Source: Effrenium voratum
Lineage: Eukaryota; Sar; Dinophyceae; Suessiales; Symbiodiniaceae
DNA length: 64,000 nt
Direction: 5' to 3'
NCBI GenBank assembly: GCA_963377175.1
Contig: CAUJNA010000481.1
Span: forward strand, 44,614-108,613
Below the pieces are notes generated by a model. The model was not told the origin of the DNA. It saw only the letters and a program-made list of their open reading frames with translations, and did no database searches. Positions 1 through 11,417 of this stretch are shown here, in pieces; the stretch's first letter is position 1; every line of letters begins with the position of its first letter. Position numbers and translations under genes: made by a program.

Positions 1-36
1 TTCTTGTTCTTCTTGTTCTTCTTGTTCTTCTTTGTT
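1..36. repeat. TTCTTG-type microsatellite
   Basis: Runs of TTCTTG and TTC at the very left edge; the array may continue outside the window. Confidence 0.85.
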
Positions 37-175
37 GTTGGCTGGTTGGTTGTGGGTTGTGGGTAAATCGCACTTGATACACGCCCAATTGGGTCTGTCA
101 TTTTTTTCAAGGTTACCCTTTTCGGGGCTGGTTGAAAGGGAAGCCACACAAAACAAGTCACCGTTGTACTTGTCT

Positions 176-297
176 ACAAGGGTAAGTGGTCAGTTATAAC
201 CCACTTAGGGAGACTTGTAAACCATGGCTTTTGTGGGTTATTGCACCAGGCTTACAAACTACTTACTAATTAGCCGATCGCCCCTTTAAGTAAGGGT
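176..297. repeat. Inverted-repeat element, family N, copy 1
   Basis: The left arm GGTAAGTGGTCAG is echoed in inverted form by AAACTACTTACTAATTAG, followed by CCGATCGCCCCTTTAAGTAA. The same arrangement and the same flank CCGATCGCCCCTTTA recur at 63414-63545, so this is a dispersed family. This copy is diverged. Confidence 0.6.
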
Positions 298-299
298 AA

Positions 300-1170
300 T
301 AACCTTCCACAACCCAGTTTCCCACAGTGGCAGTAGCGAGGCAAACAAAATCATGACCTTAGAGGGGCGGCCATCAATCCGTCCCTTGAAGATGGGGGAG
401 CATTTTCCAGAGAGTGTTTCACAAAATGTTGACTGAGGATTTGTTGATGAATATGGGCGTGTTCCCTCCAAAAGTGGTTTCCGAATCCCTCACTAAAACC
501 AGGGCCACCCCCCATATTCAAATCGGTTACAAGGACGACCGACGCCCATTTTGGGGGCGTCCCCTTCGTCGTCGGTTGAGTAACTTGCAGGTCAAAGAGC
601 TGGGCCGCACCTGGGCCGGGGAGCCGAGTGATCTGAAAAATCCGCATCCGCAGGGTGGGTGGCGGGTGGGGGCCTGTTTTTTTTTTTGGCGGGTGTCGAT
701 TCGTTCTTTTTTGCCCCCTTCACAAGTGATGGTTTTACATGGACGCCAACAGGAAAACCACCATGTTGGGGCATTTTTGGGTGCGTACCCCTTTTTTGGT
801 GGTTTTGCAAGGACACCAACAACAAAACCACCGGTTTGGGGTGTGTCTTTCTGGAGGGTACCCCCTTTTTTGGATCAGTTTTAAAGGAAAACCAAACGAA
901 CGCCGTTGTGCCATTTTGGGAGGTCCAACCTTAACCGACCCATCTGGCGGTTTCTCCCACGGGTTTCGATGGCTTTCGGGTTTTCGGGCCATCGGGTTCG
1001 CTTCCTTTGCGGGTTGGTTGATCAGACCATGCTCAGACATGTTGCCCCTTTGAGAGACACACAGTAATATTGACCTTCGCCATGGTCTAAAGCGCCACTT
1101 TTCCTTGGGTCATTGTATGCACACTGGGAATTGTGTGGAATTCAGACGTCATGACTATGGCCCACAGAGG
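300..1170. other. Non-coding stretch with family A palindromes
   Basis: No convincing exon. Between about 715 and 910 are two or three degenerate units of family A: a GGTACCCC...TTTTTGGT block, a short loop AAAGG, then ACCAAAA and a TTTTGGGAGGTCC tail. Similar units occur throughout the window, for example near 2310, 3640, 9940, 29990 and 56100. Confidence 0.5.
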
Positions 1171-1172
1171 AG

Positions 1173-1463
1173 TTGGCACCGTTTCTGAGACAAAGCGGAA
1201 CCGTTTCTGAGGATCAGACGCTGAACACGCTCTGGGACGATGACCAATCAGAGCTTGGCTCAGCAAATGCTTTGCTCTCGTTCGCATGCAGACATCCAAC
1301 CCCAGAATTGTGCTCTTGGGGCATTCGAGATTTTTCAGCTGAGGAGAAGTTCGCAGTTTCTGGAAACTTGGGACATTTCTATAACTCTAGTATTCTCTGC
1401 AAGGATACTTCTTGCAACCTTCAGGATGTTCAAGATGTCGACGAGGTGGATGAGGACTTTTGA
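1173..1463 (+). other. Open frame in repeat-free sequence, unrecognised
   Basis: A 96-codon open frame ends in an acidic tail (VQDVDEVDEDF) before TGA. The sequence from 1040 to 1630 carries none of the dispersed repeats, unlike its surroundings. I recognise no domain, and an overlapping minus-strand frame (1335-1550) is also open. It could be an exon or a retrocopy fragment, or chance. Confidence 0.2.
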
Positions 1464-1637
1464 TGACTGTCGCTTTCTGCCTGACTTCGAGGATTGTTTT
1501 TGTGCATGCGTTGCCGGTCTGGCGCTTGCTCCCGTTTTTTCCTGCCTCATCCGTGCATCTTGGATACCCTTAGGCTTTTCAAAGTTTGGAGTTTGGAGGG
1601 ATTCATGCCATTTCGCAAGGGATCAACGACTAAGCTG

Positions 1638-1740
1638 CTGTGGATGGACGGAATCCTACACCACTTTGAAACCGCGGGACACCATTCTTTGTTGGTATTT
1701 GTCGGGAATCATCATTCCAGGGTTTCTTAGGTGGTGCAGG
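1638..1740. repeat. Family L element, diverged copy
   Basis: GTGGATGGACGGAATCCTAC, then CACCACTTTGAAACC, ending AGGTGGTGCAGG. It is related to the fuller copy at 1828-1953; a fragment lies near 58345-58400. Confidence 0.6.
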
Positions 1741-1827
1741 GTTTGAAGTTGCCATTTCTCAGCTTGCACGACAAGGCCAGACGATTGGGGGCTTGGTCAG
1801 GAATTTCCTTAGGGTTGGAATGATACT

Positions 1828-1953
1828 GTGGGTGGACGAAATCCTGCACCACCTAAGCAACCCTGCAATGATTCGATTCCCCTGTGAAAATACCAGCAAG
1901 CAGTAGTTTCCCATGGTTTCAAAGTGGTGCAAAATGGATTTCGTCCATCCACC
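1828..1953. repeat. Family L inverted-repeat element
   Basis: The left end GTGGGTGGACGAAATCC is the inverse of the right end GGATTTCGTCCATCCACC with two mismatches; CACCAC and GTGGTG also pair inside. It is about 126 bp with no reading frame and resembles a miniature inverted-repeat (introner-like) element. Confidence 0.7.
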
Positions 1954-2084
1954 GTAGGTGGTGTTGGATGATTCAACTTGGAGTTCCCGGGGATGTCAAA
2001 AATCTTCCGTGGGAACCCCAAGGTTGGTGGCAGGGTCGAAGGGAAGCTCTCCACCACCAAAGCAACGATTCCTTTGGTGCATTT

Positions 2085-2182
2085 TGCCAAGGGATGTTAG
2101 GACTGACTAACTTTTCGCCCACTAATGGGTGTTCCGAATTAAACCACTAAAACTTAGCAGCTTTTAGCAGGGGAGCAGAACG
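2085..2182. repeat. Family J element, copy 1
   Basis: GACTGACTAACTTTTCGCCC ... AAACCACTAAAACTTAGCAG then CTTTTAGCAGGGGAGCAG. It shares its tail with the copies at 61515, 4479, 23126, 48727 and 52204. Confidence 0.6.
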
Positions 2183-2309
2183 CAATCGAGATTCGGCTCC
2201 AAACCACCAATCGGTCCGAAGCCGATCTTCCGGCAGGAGCACTCTGTTGCACCTGATCCAGTGGTCTCTGTGTGTCCTGCAGGCGCCCGCTGCCTCCGCA
2301 TTGAAATTG

Positions 2310-2402
2310 TTTTTTTTGTTTGGTGGGTACCCGTTTTGGGTGTGTTCTTTTTGGGACACCGAAGGAAGAGCCATTTTGGGGGTCCCTTATTTGAACACAC
2401 TC
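2310..2402. repeat. Family A element
   Basis: TTTTGGGTGTGTTC ... GGACACCGAAGGA then CCATTTTGGGGGTCCC. This is the common short palindrome of the window. Confidence 0.5.
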
Positions 2403-2704
2403 CGTATGCCCTCTTCAACCCCCAAATGCCAAACGCATTTGACGCCTCGGCATCCCCCAAAGTGCCTTTTTGTGACGGTAGTTGCTGTTTCGGGTTTGCT
2501 TTGAAGGGAAATATCAAAAGCACCACCTGGCCATTGTTCGGGCCTTTCTCTCTTTTCCGATTCCCCCGATGTTTGGCAGAGAGACCCCCCCAATTCCCCA
2601 ATTCTCACAACTGCCAGGCGAGAGTAGCAAGCCGGCCGTCTGCAGCCCAGAGAGAGAGGTTGATCAAAAGGAGAGTCATAGGCGTCCTTTTGATCGTTGA
2701 TTAA

Positions 2705-2800
2705 AAATAGACAATTTGGTCCGCTGGTTTAGATGGGGTTTCTTCCATTTTCCAGGGAACCCCAGGAAAATTTCCCAAAAGGCCACCTATGGCAAGAGTT
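2705..2800. repeat. Family H element, copy 1
   Basis: Signature: AAAATAGA, then GGTTTAGATGGG, a CCATTTxCCAGGGAACCC block and a CCCAAAAGG tail. Other copies are at 28470, 28700, 32595 and 59145. Confidence 0.6.
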
Positions 2801-3125
2801 CTCTCGGACTTTTTGAATTTCAGGATGGTCTCTTGCAGAAGTGGGGTTGGAGCTCAGGGCGAGAGTTGCGAGAAGCTCATTATTTTTCTTCTTCCGACGT
2901 CCAGCCCATAAGCCCCACATTCACCGGCCGCGCTTTCTCTCATTTGTGGGGATCTGAGATGGAAGCGTTGGACGTAGAGAAAGCCGTTGACACGTTTTGT
3001 TGGTCCGAAGGGTTGGTTGCAACAAATGTTCACACCAAAAGGGCCACATTAACAGGGGAACTCAACGGAGGATGTTTCAACAAGTGTTCAAACATGTTAC
3101 AGGGCGTTGGCCCCTGGTCAACGAG

Positions 3126-3206
3126 GGCTTCTGCTCGCTCTCGAGCGCTCTCCGCGAGTCTCATCGACCCTCGCTGGATGAGCACGTCAACCAGCTGCTG
3201 CAGCAG
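3126..3206 (+). CDS. Candidate exon, helical, unassigned gene
   Basis: A 27-codon frame after an AG (AACGAG) reads SLSSALRESHRPSLDEHVNQ then LLQQ, with GC directly after CAGCAG. The helix-like composition resembles the exons further right. The minus strand is also open here (3030-3344), so even the strand is uncertain. Confidence 0.35.
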
Positions 3207-3840
3207 GCGAGCGGCTTGCAACAGGCTGCACACTTCGAGAGAGATCAAAACCTTGCACAAAGGCAAGCTTTTAACTCGGCTTGGTCCATATGGCTGCAGC
3301 TCAAAAAAGTGGTACCAAAATGGCACCTTGGTAAATGGAACCAAAGACTAAAACCCGCGTAACCCCAGCTCTTCAATCTGGAGCCATACCCAGATTTAGT
3401 CAACATTCCACAAAGTTCACCTTTTATTTCCAGGTCCTTTGGGCAGGTGAGAGACGTGGGCTTGTGTTTGTTGAAGGTACTCAGTTATAAGAGACAACAA
3501 CAGGAACACCCCCCTGTTTGGACATATACCCACATTCTCCGCCGATTGGGGCTTGGACAATGGCTGATTCAGAGCTTGTTGGCTTGGTCCACCATTTCAG
3601 CATGTTGATGCTGCAGCCTTGCCTTCTATGTGGGAGTGGTGTATTTTGCGGGTACCCTTTCTTTGGTGTCTTTTAAGGGAAAGCAAGAGGAAAACCACGA
3701 CATGATTGGATCTCCCCTATTTTGAGACATACGCTTTGTCTGCTTTCCTGCTTTTTCCTTAGCGACGCTTCCCGCTTGCCCTAAGGACCCAAAAGGCATG
3801 TCAACTTTTTGGAACCATGAATAGACATAACAAGAACAAG
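3207..3840. other. Non-coding, repeat fragments
   Basis: Contains a family G fragment (about 3288-3360, AAAAAAGTGGTACC ... GGTAAATGGAACC) and a family A unit (3640-3720). I see nothing else. Confidence 0.4.
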
Positions 3841-3842
3841 TA

Positions 3843-4475
3843 CTAAGACAAGCCATTGTCTTCAGACAGCCCAGTGACCATGGTTCGTGCGTCCTTCTTC
3901 GGGAGTTCGTTTGAAAGGGCAGCCGCAGGATACCTTCGCCGCCCTGCAAATCGACCGGGCCCAACAAAAAAAAGGGGCCCCATTGATGTCATGAGTACAA
4001 CGTCATCATTTGGACAATTCCCTCTCTTTGCGCATTCCCCTTTCGCGCGCCGAACAGCTCTCAGGTGGCACAGACCGAACCGGACGCCTTGACAAACACT
4101 CCAAGGCCGGAGGGGCGTCCACCAAAAGTTGGAGCTTCGATTGGATGGTTTTGGGGGTACGCTCAAAAAGGTGGGAACGCAACACGCCGACTTTGAACTT
4201 GACATTCCTTGACATCCCTTGAGCTGGGCATTTCGAGCCAGAACAACTGTTGCACAGGATGCCGCCAGTCGCTGCGTCGTGGGGTTGTCCGGAGCTGGAG
4301 ACTTGAGCTCTGCGGCGAGACGGGCTGAGAAGCTTTCGGGCGCTGAAAAGGACCCCTTAGGCGCAGAAGGCACCGAGCGGGGGAGTTTTGGTCGGTCCGC
4401 TTGGTAGGCACTTTGGTTGTATGGACCCCTTTAGGCATGTTCGATGAGAGAGAGCCACAACCCATGACCCGCAAA
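3843..4475. other. Repeat-poor stretch, open on both strands
   Basis: Few dispersed repeats. The plus frame 4219-4407 has the helical stretch SSAARRAEKLSGAEKD; the minus frame 3843-4373 is open for 176 codons. I cannot decide which, if either, is coding. Confidence 0.2.
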
Positions 4476-4478
4476 TTC

Positions 4479-4592
4479 TGGTGGCTCCCAGCCATCCGGT
4501 TCCTTAGCTTTTTAGGCTTTTAGTGTTTAGTGGTTGGGTTTCCGTTTAACCCACGAAAAGTTAAACTTTTCGCAGGGGGATTTGAGGGCAGC
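4479..4592. repeat. Family J element, copy 2
   Basis: Starts GGTGGCTCCCAGCCATCCGG, then TTCCTTAGCTTTTTAGGC, a TTTAGTGGTTGGGTTTCCG block and AAAGTTAAACTTTTCGCAGG. The start is nearly identical to the copies at 23126 and 52204. Confidence 0.75.
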
Positions 4593-5027
4593 CCAGATTT
4601 GGGGGAGGTTTGCGGGCTTGGGTCTTGAGACACGGGCAGCTGCGCAGGCCGGACCGTGCAGAGAGTCCGGAATGTTTGGATAGTCCGGGAAGTCCAGACA
4701 AGCAGCTGGAACACGTCCGGCGCTGAATCCGCGATTTTTTCGCGCGGAGGTCGGGTGTTCGGGTTTCGGTCCGCCATCCAAGCTGGGTTTTCGCTCGCCT
4801 CAAATCGCTACCGGGGAATCAGATCTGCATACCTTTTCTGTAGTGTCTATAATATTTGACAAACTCGCGGGTTGTACATCCCATCGCCTGGCTTCGGTTT
4901 GGGGCAACTTTTGGATTGTCGATGGCGCCATGTTCCCAGGCTGCATTCTGTGTATTCTTACTTTGGCAGCTTTGTTTCAGCCCAAGAAGCTCGGATGTGG
5001 GTCACGCCCCACTCGCCCTACTCGCGA

Positions 5028-5076
5028 GTTTCAGGACCGCTTGCTGGAGGAGGTGCTGAAAGAGGCGCCGGGGGGG
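5028..5076 (+). CDS. Candidate exon, helical, unassigned
   Basis: Reads REFQDRLLEEVLKEAPG in a GC-rich island with repeats nearby. Borders are unclear and no gene can be assigned. Confidence 0.3.
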
Positions 5077-5079
5077 GGG

Positions 5080-6010
5080 AGGATCTGATCAGTACACCTG
5101 AAGTCTTCAGGTCCCCAGGCGGTCGTTGGACACTGGTTGCGAATGGTTTGCGTTGCTCGTCAATGCAACCGCGTGCTGGAAAGAAAACACGGGCGATTCG
5201 CAACAGAACGCGGTCGGTGCACATAAGGCTACCGCAAACCCTCCAGCTTGAAAGGACCCTTTGGATTGTCAAGGGAAGCCAAAGGAAAGCCACCCTCAGG
5301 ATGTGAAATTTTTGAGAATCCACGCGGATTAGCAGCCTTGTTTTGCTCCAGCGGGAGGGGAGCTTGGGAGGGATGTCCGCGTCGCAGGTGCAAGACCTTG
5401 CGAGCCCGGTGCACCAGCGGTCCTTCGCTTTGACCGAGGCGAAGGGGGCGGCTTTCTTTTTTTGTTTTAAAGTTTAAATTGAGTTGGAGCCGTCTCAGCA
5501 GTTGGACCTTTGAAGCCTTCTCTGGAGATTTGCCGGGTTGGATCTTCCCATCGAGTTCTGATGTCTGGTCCGTATGCAAAGGCGCATGGCGCATGTCGGG
5601 TTCCCATACCGAAGGCTTCTCATCGAACTGGGTGGATGGGCTCATGTTTTGGTCGGGGCAGCGCCTGGTTTCCACCCTCCGTGGTTCAAAGCCGAGCTTT
5701 TGATCTCTTGGTTTTCACCTGGTAGAGGCGCAAGGCGAGTGCCTTTCGTTTCCAGGTCCAAACTGGGCGGTTCTTGGACGCGGAAAGCGATGGACCCCCA
5801 GTCGTGAGTTCCCCTCCCCCCCCCCCCGGCCGGCTCTGAGAGCCCCAGGCCGGCGAATGATTCGGAGCTCGGAAGGGCGATCAAAAAAGGGCCCGGGGCC
5901 ACTGGGAAAAACAGCCTTGTCTGGGTTTTTTGAGGCTCTGTGCATTTCTTTTTTCCCCAAACAGTTTACTGAGGGGGTTTTAAATTCATTTAAAGTGACT
6001 CGCCTATTGC
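5080..6010. other. No supported feature
   Basis: GC-rich sequence with several overlapping open frames on both strands, none recognised. A poly-C run lies at 5812-5828. Confidence 0.3.
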
Positions 6011-6014
6011 CAAG

Positions 6015-6290
6015 CCATGGACGGGTTCACTTGTCTCCCTTTGTCTCCCTTCATTTGTCTCCCGTTGTCTCCCAACCTGGATGCCTGGCACGGCTCTCTG
6101 GCTGGACGGGTTCATTTGTCTCCCTTTCTCTCCCTTCATTTGTCTCCTCTGGGTGGACGGGTTCATTTGTCTCCCTTTCTCTTACTTCATTTGTCTCCCG
6201 TTGTCTGGCACGGCTCTCTGGGTGGACAGGTTCATTTGTCTCCCTTTCCTTTGTCTCCCTTCAGTTTTTTTCTTTAATTGTCTCCCAGCC
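6015..6290. repeat. Minisatellite of TTCATTTGTCTCCC units
   Basis: Imperfect units built from GGACGGGTTCATTTGTCTCC, CCTTTCTCTCCCTT and TGGCACGGCTCTCTGG alternate in a higher-order pattern. Reading frames through it are by-products. Confidence 0.85.
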
Positions 6291-6582
6291 GGAATGTCTG
6301 TCACGGCTCTCCGTTCTGCATCTCGCGTAGAGCGTAGAAGCGGCGTAGAAGCTGCGTGTGCGTGGGGTAGGCGTGGGCGTAGGGCGGGCGTGGGGAGCGT
6401 AGGCGTAGAGCGCGGAGGGTGCGAGAGAAGCGGGCGTAGAGAGGCATGAAGCGCACAGGCCGTGCGCCCGGGCCTTGGCTCTGTAATAACGTCTCAAAGC
6501 CCTAAATAGAGGTTTTAGGGACATTTCGTGGCAGACAAAATTTGTGAAAAATAAAAAATACGTATGTTGTTCCAGGTGTACA

Positions 6583-6785
6583 CACATGCTGTGTGTGTGT
6601 GTGTTACAAACACACGTTTTTCCAGCTCAACACACGCGTGCGTGCCGCAGATGGATGTGTGTGTGTGTGTTCACGGGTCGCTCTGTCTGCGATGGCCATG
6701 TGTGTGTTTCTCACATGTACACACACACACACACACCCACACCCACCCACCCACACCCACACCCGCACCCCATCTTCCACACCAC
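6583..6785. repeat. Compound GT/CA and CCCACAC array
   Basis: GTGTGTGT blocks (6591-6602, 6657-6670) turn into CACACACA and CCCACCCACC on the same strand, so stretches can pair with each other. Confidence 0.8.
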
Positions 6786-7180
6786 ACCCACACCACGCCC
6801 TGGCTTCTGCCCTGCCTGCCCTGTGCCTGCCCCTTTGCCTTCTGCGGATGTCCTGCACCTTTTCACCCTTTCTGCCCCTTCTTGCCCTGCCTTCCTGGCC
6901 TGCTGTACTCCACCTGCTGCCTTGTGTTCTCATCTGCCCTGCCTTCTTGCCTGCCGCCCCTGCCTTACTACTTGCCTGCAACACTGCCTGATGCCCCTGC
7001 GCCTGCCTTTCATGCACCGACGCGCCTGCCTTTACTTGCCTGCCCTTTACCCCCTTCACCTTACCTGCCTGCTGCCCTACCTTTCCCTTTCCATAGCTAT
7101 AGCCTTGGCCTCTTGGCCTCGCTGGCCTCTGGCCTCTGCCTGCTGTATAACCTGTAATACTCTGTAACTTCTGTGTGCTC
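6786..7180. repeat. CCTGCCTG-rich pyrimidine tract
   Basis: Degenerate repeats of CTTGCCTGCC and GCCTGCC over about 350 bp with strong strand asymmetry. No gene. Confidence 0.6.
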
Positions 7181-7288
7181 TGTACCTATAACCTAAACCA
7201 CACAACACAACATAGCATTGCCTAGCATATAGCATAGCACACACACACATAGCACACAAGCACAGCCACACACATGACACCCACAGCG

Positions 7289-7624
<336 letters not shown>

Positions 7625-7629
7625 TCCGT

Positions 7630-8545
7630 GTTGAAGCGCACAAAGCCACAAGCTGTTGGCATGTTTGTGCTCGTCAGTCCTCAACTGTTTGGGGTCTCCA
7701 ACCGCAGACAAAAGACCCACCCACCTAGCACCGAATTTTAAAGTCTGCCCCCACCAAAAAGGATAGATGCAGCAAAGACAGACCCCCGCAAGTCTGGCAC
7801 CGCGACAGATGTACTTGACCGCAAGTTCGGGTCACCGGAGTTTTCGCGCGCAGGACACGCAGACCTCTGCTTTGTCTACGTCTGATCTGAGAGACTTGGG
7901 GGTGGGCTCACAGGAGGCGCTTCGCCGCGAGATGACGCGTGTGTGGCGGTTTTTCGGCGCGCCCCTTTGCAGGTTGGTTTCAAGAGAAGCCAGAGAAGAA
8001 GCCCTTGCTTTTTGGGTCGTTTAAGGTTTTTTGACACATCAAATCTGCCATGGTGAAAGGATTGATTCGCTGGATTGGGGTTGCTTGGTCGTGGACGGCT
8101 CAAGAGCAATTTTAGACAATGATGAGGATTCCCAGGCAGCATATTAGACCACAAGGCTGAACTGCAATATCACGTGGAAAACAGAAGGCGCTGACTCAAC
8201 AGGAGCAGGGCCTGCATGCCTTGTGCTTTCAGGTTGCTGGCCAACTTGCGTATTTGTCCTTGTCTATGTAGGCAAAACGTCTGTTGGTGGCGTGTCATCT
8301 CCCTGATAGACATCCCTGTCTCGGAAGACGCGAAACTCCAATGTAGGAGAAGATCCTCCAATCCTGGGTCTAGGCACTCTTCCAGCGACCAACGCCTTTG
8401 GCAATTTTCCAGAAGGTGGTTCTACTATCTAGCTTTCTAGGGGTCTATAGGAAGACCTATGTGGAGGATTCTCAAAATGGCGGACCCTTTTTGGCCGGTT
8501 TTGAAGGCAAACCACAAGAAAGCAAGCTATTTGTAGTGGATCCCC
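7630..8545. other. No supported gene; weak exon candidate at 7885-7950
   Basis: The frame LRDLGVGSQEALRREM near 7890-7940 is exon-like, but I see no clear borders. Otherwise nothing. Confidence 0.25.
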
Positions 8546-8552
8546 TGTTTTT

Positions 8553-8662
8553 GGTCAAAACCAATGGGATCCCATTTTGGGTAGGTGACTTCACCACCCA
8601 TTTTCGAACTTATTTAGTGGGGAATTGGGATGTTCACTGGGGGTACGGGCTTGTGACCCATG
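8553..8662. repeat. Family D element, copy 1
   Basis: Signature: CAATGGGATCCCATTTTGGG, then GTGACTTCACCACCCATTTT, TTTAGTGGGG and GGGATGTTCACTGGGGGTAC, then TTGTGACCCATG. Better copies at 27893, 33760 and 49770 have GGGTCAAAACC / GGTTTTGACCC-type ends. Confidence 0.75.
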
Positions 8663-8982
8663 TTGGAGCCGAGGGTTGGGCGGGCGGGCAGGATCCCGTG
8701 CAGCCGGAGGTGGAGTTGGGCGGCACGCAGGCGCGGAGTTTATTTTTCGAAGCTTTCCGTTTCGCTCGAGGGCCCCGTGGCGGTTTTTCCCCTTGAAGCA
8801 ATATTTTTAATATAGCCGGTGATTTTGAGGTACTGGCTCCCTCGGTTATAGTTTCCCCTTTAAGCAAAATACCATAGAGCAAATGATTTTTTTTGAGGAT
8901 GTGCTCAAATGGAGTATCAGGGAAAGGGAAAGAGAACAAAAGGAAAAGGGGGTTCCCCTGAAAAAGGCACCCCGTGTTTGAT

Positions 8983-9131
8983 CTGGCCGAATGGGTCTGC
9001 CCCATTCCTCTTGGATGCTTCGGCCTCTTTCGGCCTCAAGGTCGGGCCGGAACCCCAACGGCGAGAGAGCAAGAGCCAGAGATTTGGGCCCCCGAGGCAT
9101 CCAAGCGGAAGGGGCAGACCCATTTGGCCAG
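8983..9131. repeat. Long hairpin element, family Q
   Basis: An arm of about 35 bp starting CTGGCCGAATGGGTCTGCCC (8983) is repeated inverted, ending GGCAGACCCATTTGGCCAG (9131), with few mismatches. The spacer is about 80 bp and itself partly self-complementary (GGCCTC...GAGGC). No frame inside. Confidence 0.75.
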
Positions 9132-9422
9132 ATGAAACATGGGGGTGTCTTTTTTAGGGGGTTACCCCCTTTTGGTTGGTTTTAAAGGGGATAATGTAGG
9201 GACACCAAAATCCCACTGTTTTTTCCTATTTCTTTCTTGAGACCAACCCAAATGAATCATGTGCGAGTTTGAAGAATCCTAACACATATTCGGGTGCTCA
9301 TGACATGGCCTGGCCAGCCGGGTCTTGGGAGCCTTGCGGCACCGAATTTTTGTGAAGGCATTTCGCGTGGTTTACCCAGGTGCGGTGCATGAAGACAGGG
9401 AAGCCCAGCTGTACTGTGCCAG

Positions 9423-9467
9423 GAAAACATCTCGAAGTTGCTGGACGGTAAGGCTGATGTCAACGAG
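9423..9467 (+). CDS. Candidate ankyrin-repeat exon, part 1
   Basis: After GCCAG the frame reads ENISKLLDGKADVNE, matching the end of one ankyrin repeat and the start of the next (LLxxGADVNE type). GC follows GAG at the right border. Ankyrin repeats are protein-binding scaffolds. Gene unassigned. Confidence 0.4.
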
Positions 9468-9547
9468 GCCCGGCGACAAAAATCGATCTCTTCGCCGAGC
9501 TCGCCAGGGCGTCGAGGTCACACGGACCTGCCTGATGGAACCCGGAC

Positions 9548-9592
9548 CAAGCTCGGGGTCGGATGCACGCTTCTGCGTGTCGCGGCCGTGGG
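9548..9592 (+). CDS. Candidate ankyrin-repeat exon, part 2
   Basis: The frame reads TKLGVGCTLLRVAA, like the G-x-TPLHxAA helix of an ankyrin repeat. In the continuous frame it lies 24 residues after the DVNE motif, so the two may be one exon with a loop or two exons. Confidence 0.35.
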
Positions 9593-9779
9593 TTTTTCGT
9601 TCCCAAGCTATCACCATTTTCACCCAGTGGAGCCAGCAAATCCGAAATCCGAAACGCCGTCTGCAACTTGCAGGATCCAAAGCCTGAAAGCGAAAAGAGG
9701 TAAACGGGTGTTTCAGGTTTCCATGCCAATGCTGGTTCGATCCCAAGAGTTTGGTTTCCTTTATACGGGAATCCCCCAA

Positions 9780-10420
9780 AAAGTAGTTCCTTCCCCAAAT
9801 TCGGACTCGGTGATTCCCGGGTCGCACCAGCAAGCAGTCTCTGTGAGATTCACTCGAGTCCTTTTCCAGCACCAGTCAGCAGGTGGTGGCAGCTCTTGCA
9901 GAGGAGCGCCACTGCTGTTTTTGCGGGGGAAGATGTGGGGCTGGTCTCTTTTTGGGGAGGACCCTTTTTGGTTTGAGAGGAAACCCAAAAGAAAAACAAA
10001 CCATTGTGAGGGTACCCATATGGGTGCGGCTCGAAATTGAAGAGCTAGGGCAAACCGCAGGTAGTCTTTGCTTCCATTTACCAAGGCGCAAACCGCAGGT
10101 AGTTTTTGCTTCCATTTACCAAGGCGCAAACCGCAAATGGTTTTTGCTTCCATTTACCAAGGTGCAATTTTGGGTGCCATTTTTTGAGCCACCGCCATGT
10201 GTCGGTTTGGATGCTGCGCTTGCGGTTAATTCAAAGAGAGATCCCAAGAAACACCAAAGTGAAAAGCAAGCACCGATATGTGGGTGTCCTTTTTTTGGGG
10301 GAGCTCTCAAAATGGATTTCGGTGTTCCTTTTGGTTTCCCTTGAAAACCAACCAGAAAGGGGACCGAGCCTCACAAAAGGACACACCCCTGTGCTGTGGT
10401 TGGTGCAGGCAAAAGGAGCC
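9780..10420. repeat. Cluster of family A and G elements
   Basis: Family A near 9940-10020 and (inverted) 10285-10370; family G at 10027-10200. Inside G, a unit of about 37 bp (GCAAACCGCAGGTAG ... CCATTTACCAAGGC) is present three times in tandem (10050-10165). Confidence 0.7.
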
Positions 10421-10555
10421 ACAATGAAAACCCGGGTAGAGAAGGTTGGTGAGGGACATATTCCCCAACCATAAATAGCTGCTGCCGCCTTCTTAATTCT
10501 TTACATGCTTCTGGGTAGACAATTTCAATACCGGGTTTTGATTATGATTCTTTAA
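10417..10555. repeat. Family C element, copy 1
   Basis: Starts CACAATGAAAACCCGGGTAG, has the core CATAAATAGCTGCTGCCGCC, ends ATACCGGGTTTTGATTATG. The full-length reference copy is at 41374-41508. Confidence 0.8.
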
Positions 10556-10559
10556 GGGA

Positions 10560-11130
10560 AGGCGCGAAGCCGAATGAGTAGTGTATTTGTTTGTCGAATG
10601 TTAGTGACAAGGTTCTCGTTCATCGGCTGCACCTACAAAGTACAAACCGTTCCTGTTCTCGTCGTGGTTTTGTTCGTGAACGACTGGACTGGCCCAATTT
10701 CAGAAAGGGCTGTCGTCCCGTCCCTGGATGCGAAGGATTTACGTAATTTGACATGTACAAAGCCTTGCCAAGTTCGCACCATGTACAGCTTGCAAGTGTG
10801 CAGATGCATTTTGGCACAGGAGCAAGTTCCAGCAGAGGCGCGATTCTCAGCCCTGCCGTGGCTTTTGTCACACATGCAAATTTCGGGAAACCTTTTGTCC
10901 ATTGCAGCAAGAATGGAATACAGCGTTCAAGTAGTCCAGGACACAGGTGGAGTCTGGTTGAGGACCGGAGGACACTTGCCTCTGCACAGCCTTCTCGGAG
11001 TGGCGAAAGTTGTTTCAGCAACAGTTGAGGCCACCGATTTGGTGGAGGAAGGGCTGACTGGCTGACGGGGCACGCGAGTGACTGACTTCGGTGAATCACA
11101 AATCCGAAGGACAACGCGAGACATTCATTT
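10560..11130. other. Repeat-free stretch, long open frames on both strands
   Basis: The plus frame 10574-11065 (163 codons) and the minus frame 10620-11114 (164 codons) overlap almost completely; two more frames are also open. I recognise no domain. It could be an intronless retrocopy or a single large exon; the coding strand cannot be chosen. Confidence 0.25.
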
Positions 11131-11417
11131 CTCTAGCACGAATGGACTGAGTGGAAGGGTCCGCACTCAGCTTGATATTGCAGTTGGAAGTAATTACAAA
11201 TTTCCATCTTCCTCCACGTGGGACGTTGCGTCTAGCGACCCTCTCTTCGACTTTGGGATGATGGCCTTGGGGGTGCTCACTCCAAGGAAGCTCAGCCCGG
11301 GGCCTCGCTCGGCGGCTTTTTTTTTTGGCTTCGGGGATATGGGGGGCTCGTTTTTTTTTTTTTCTCCGAAGGGTCGCCCTTTTTGGGGTTGGGTGAAAGG
11401 GAAACCAATCGGAAACC

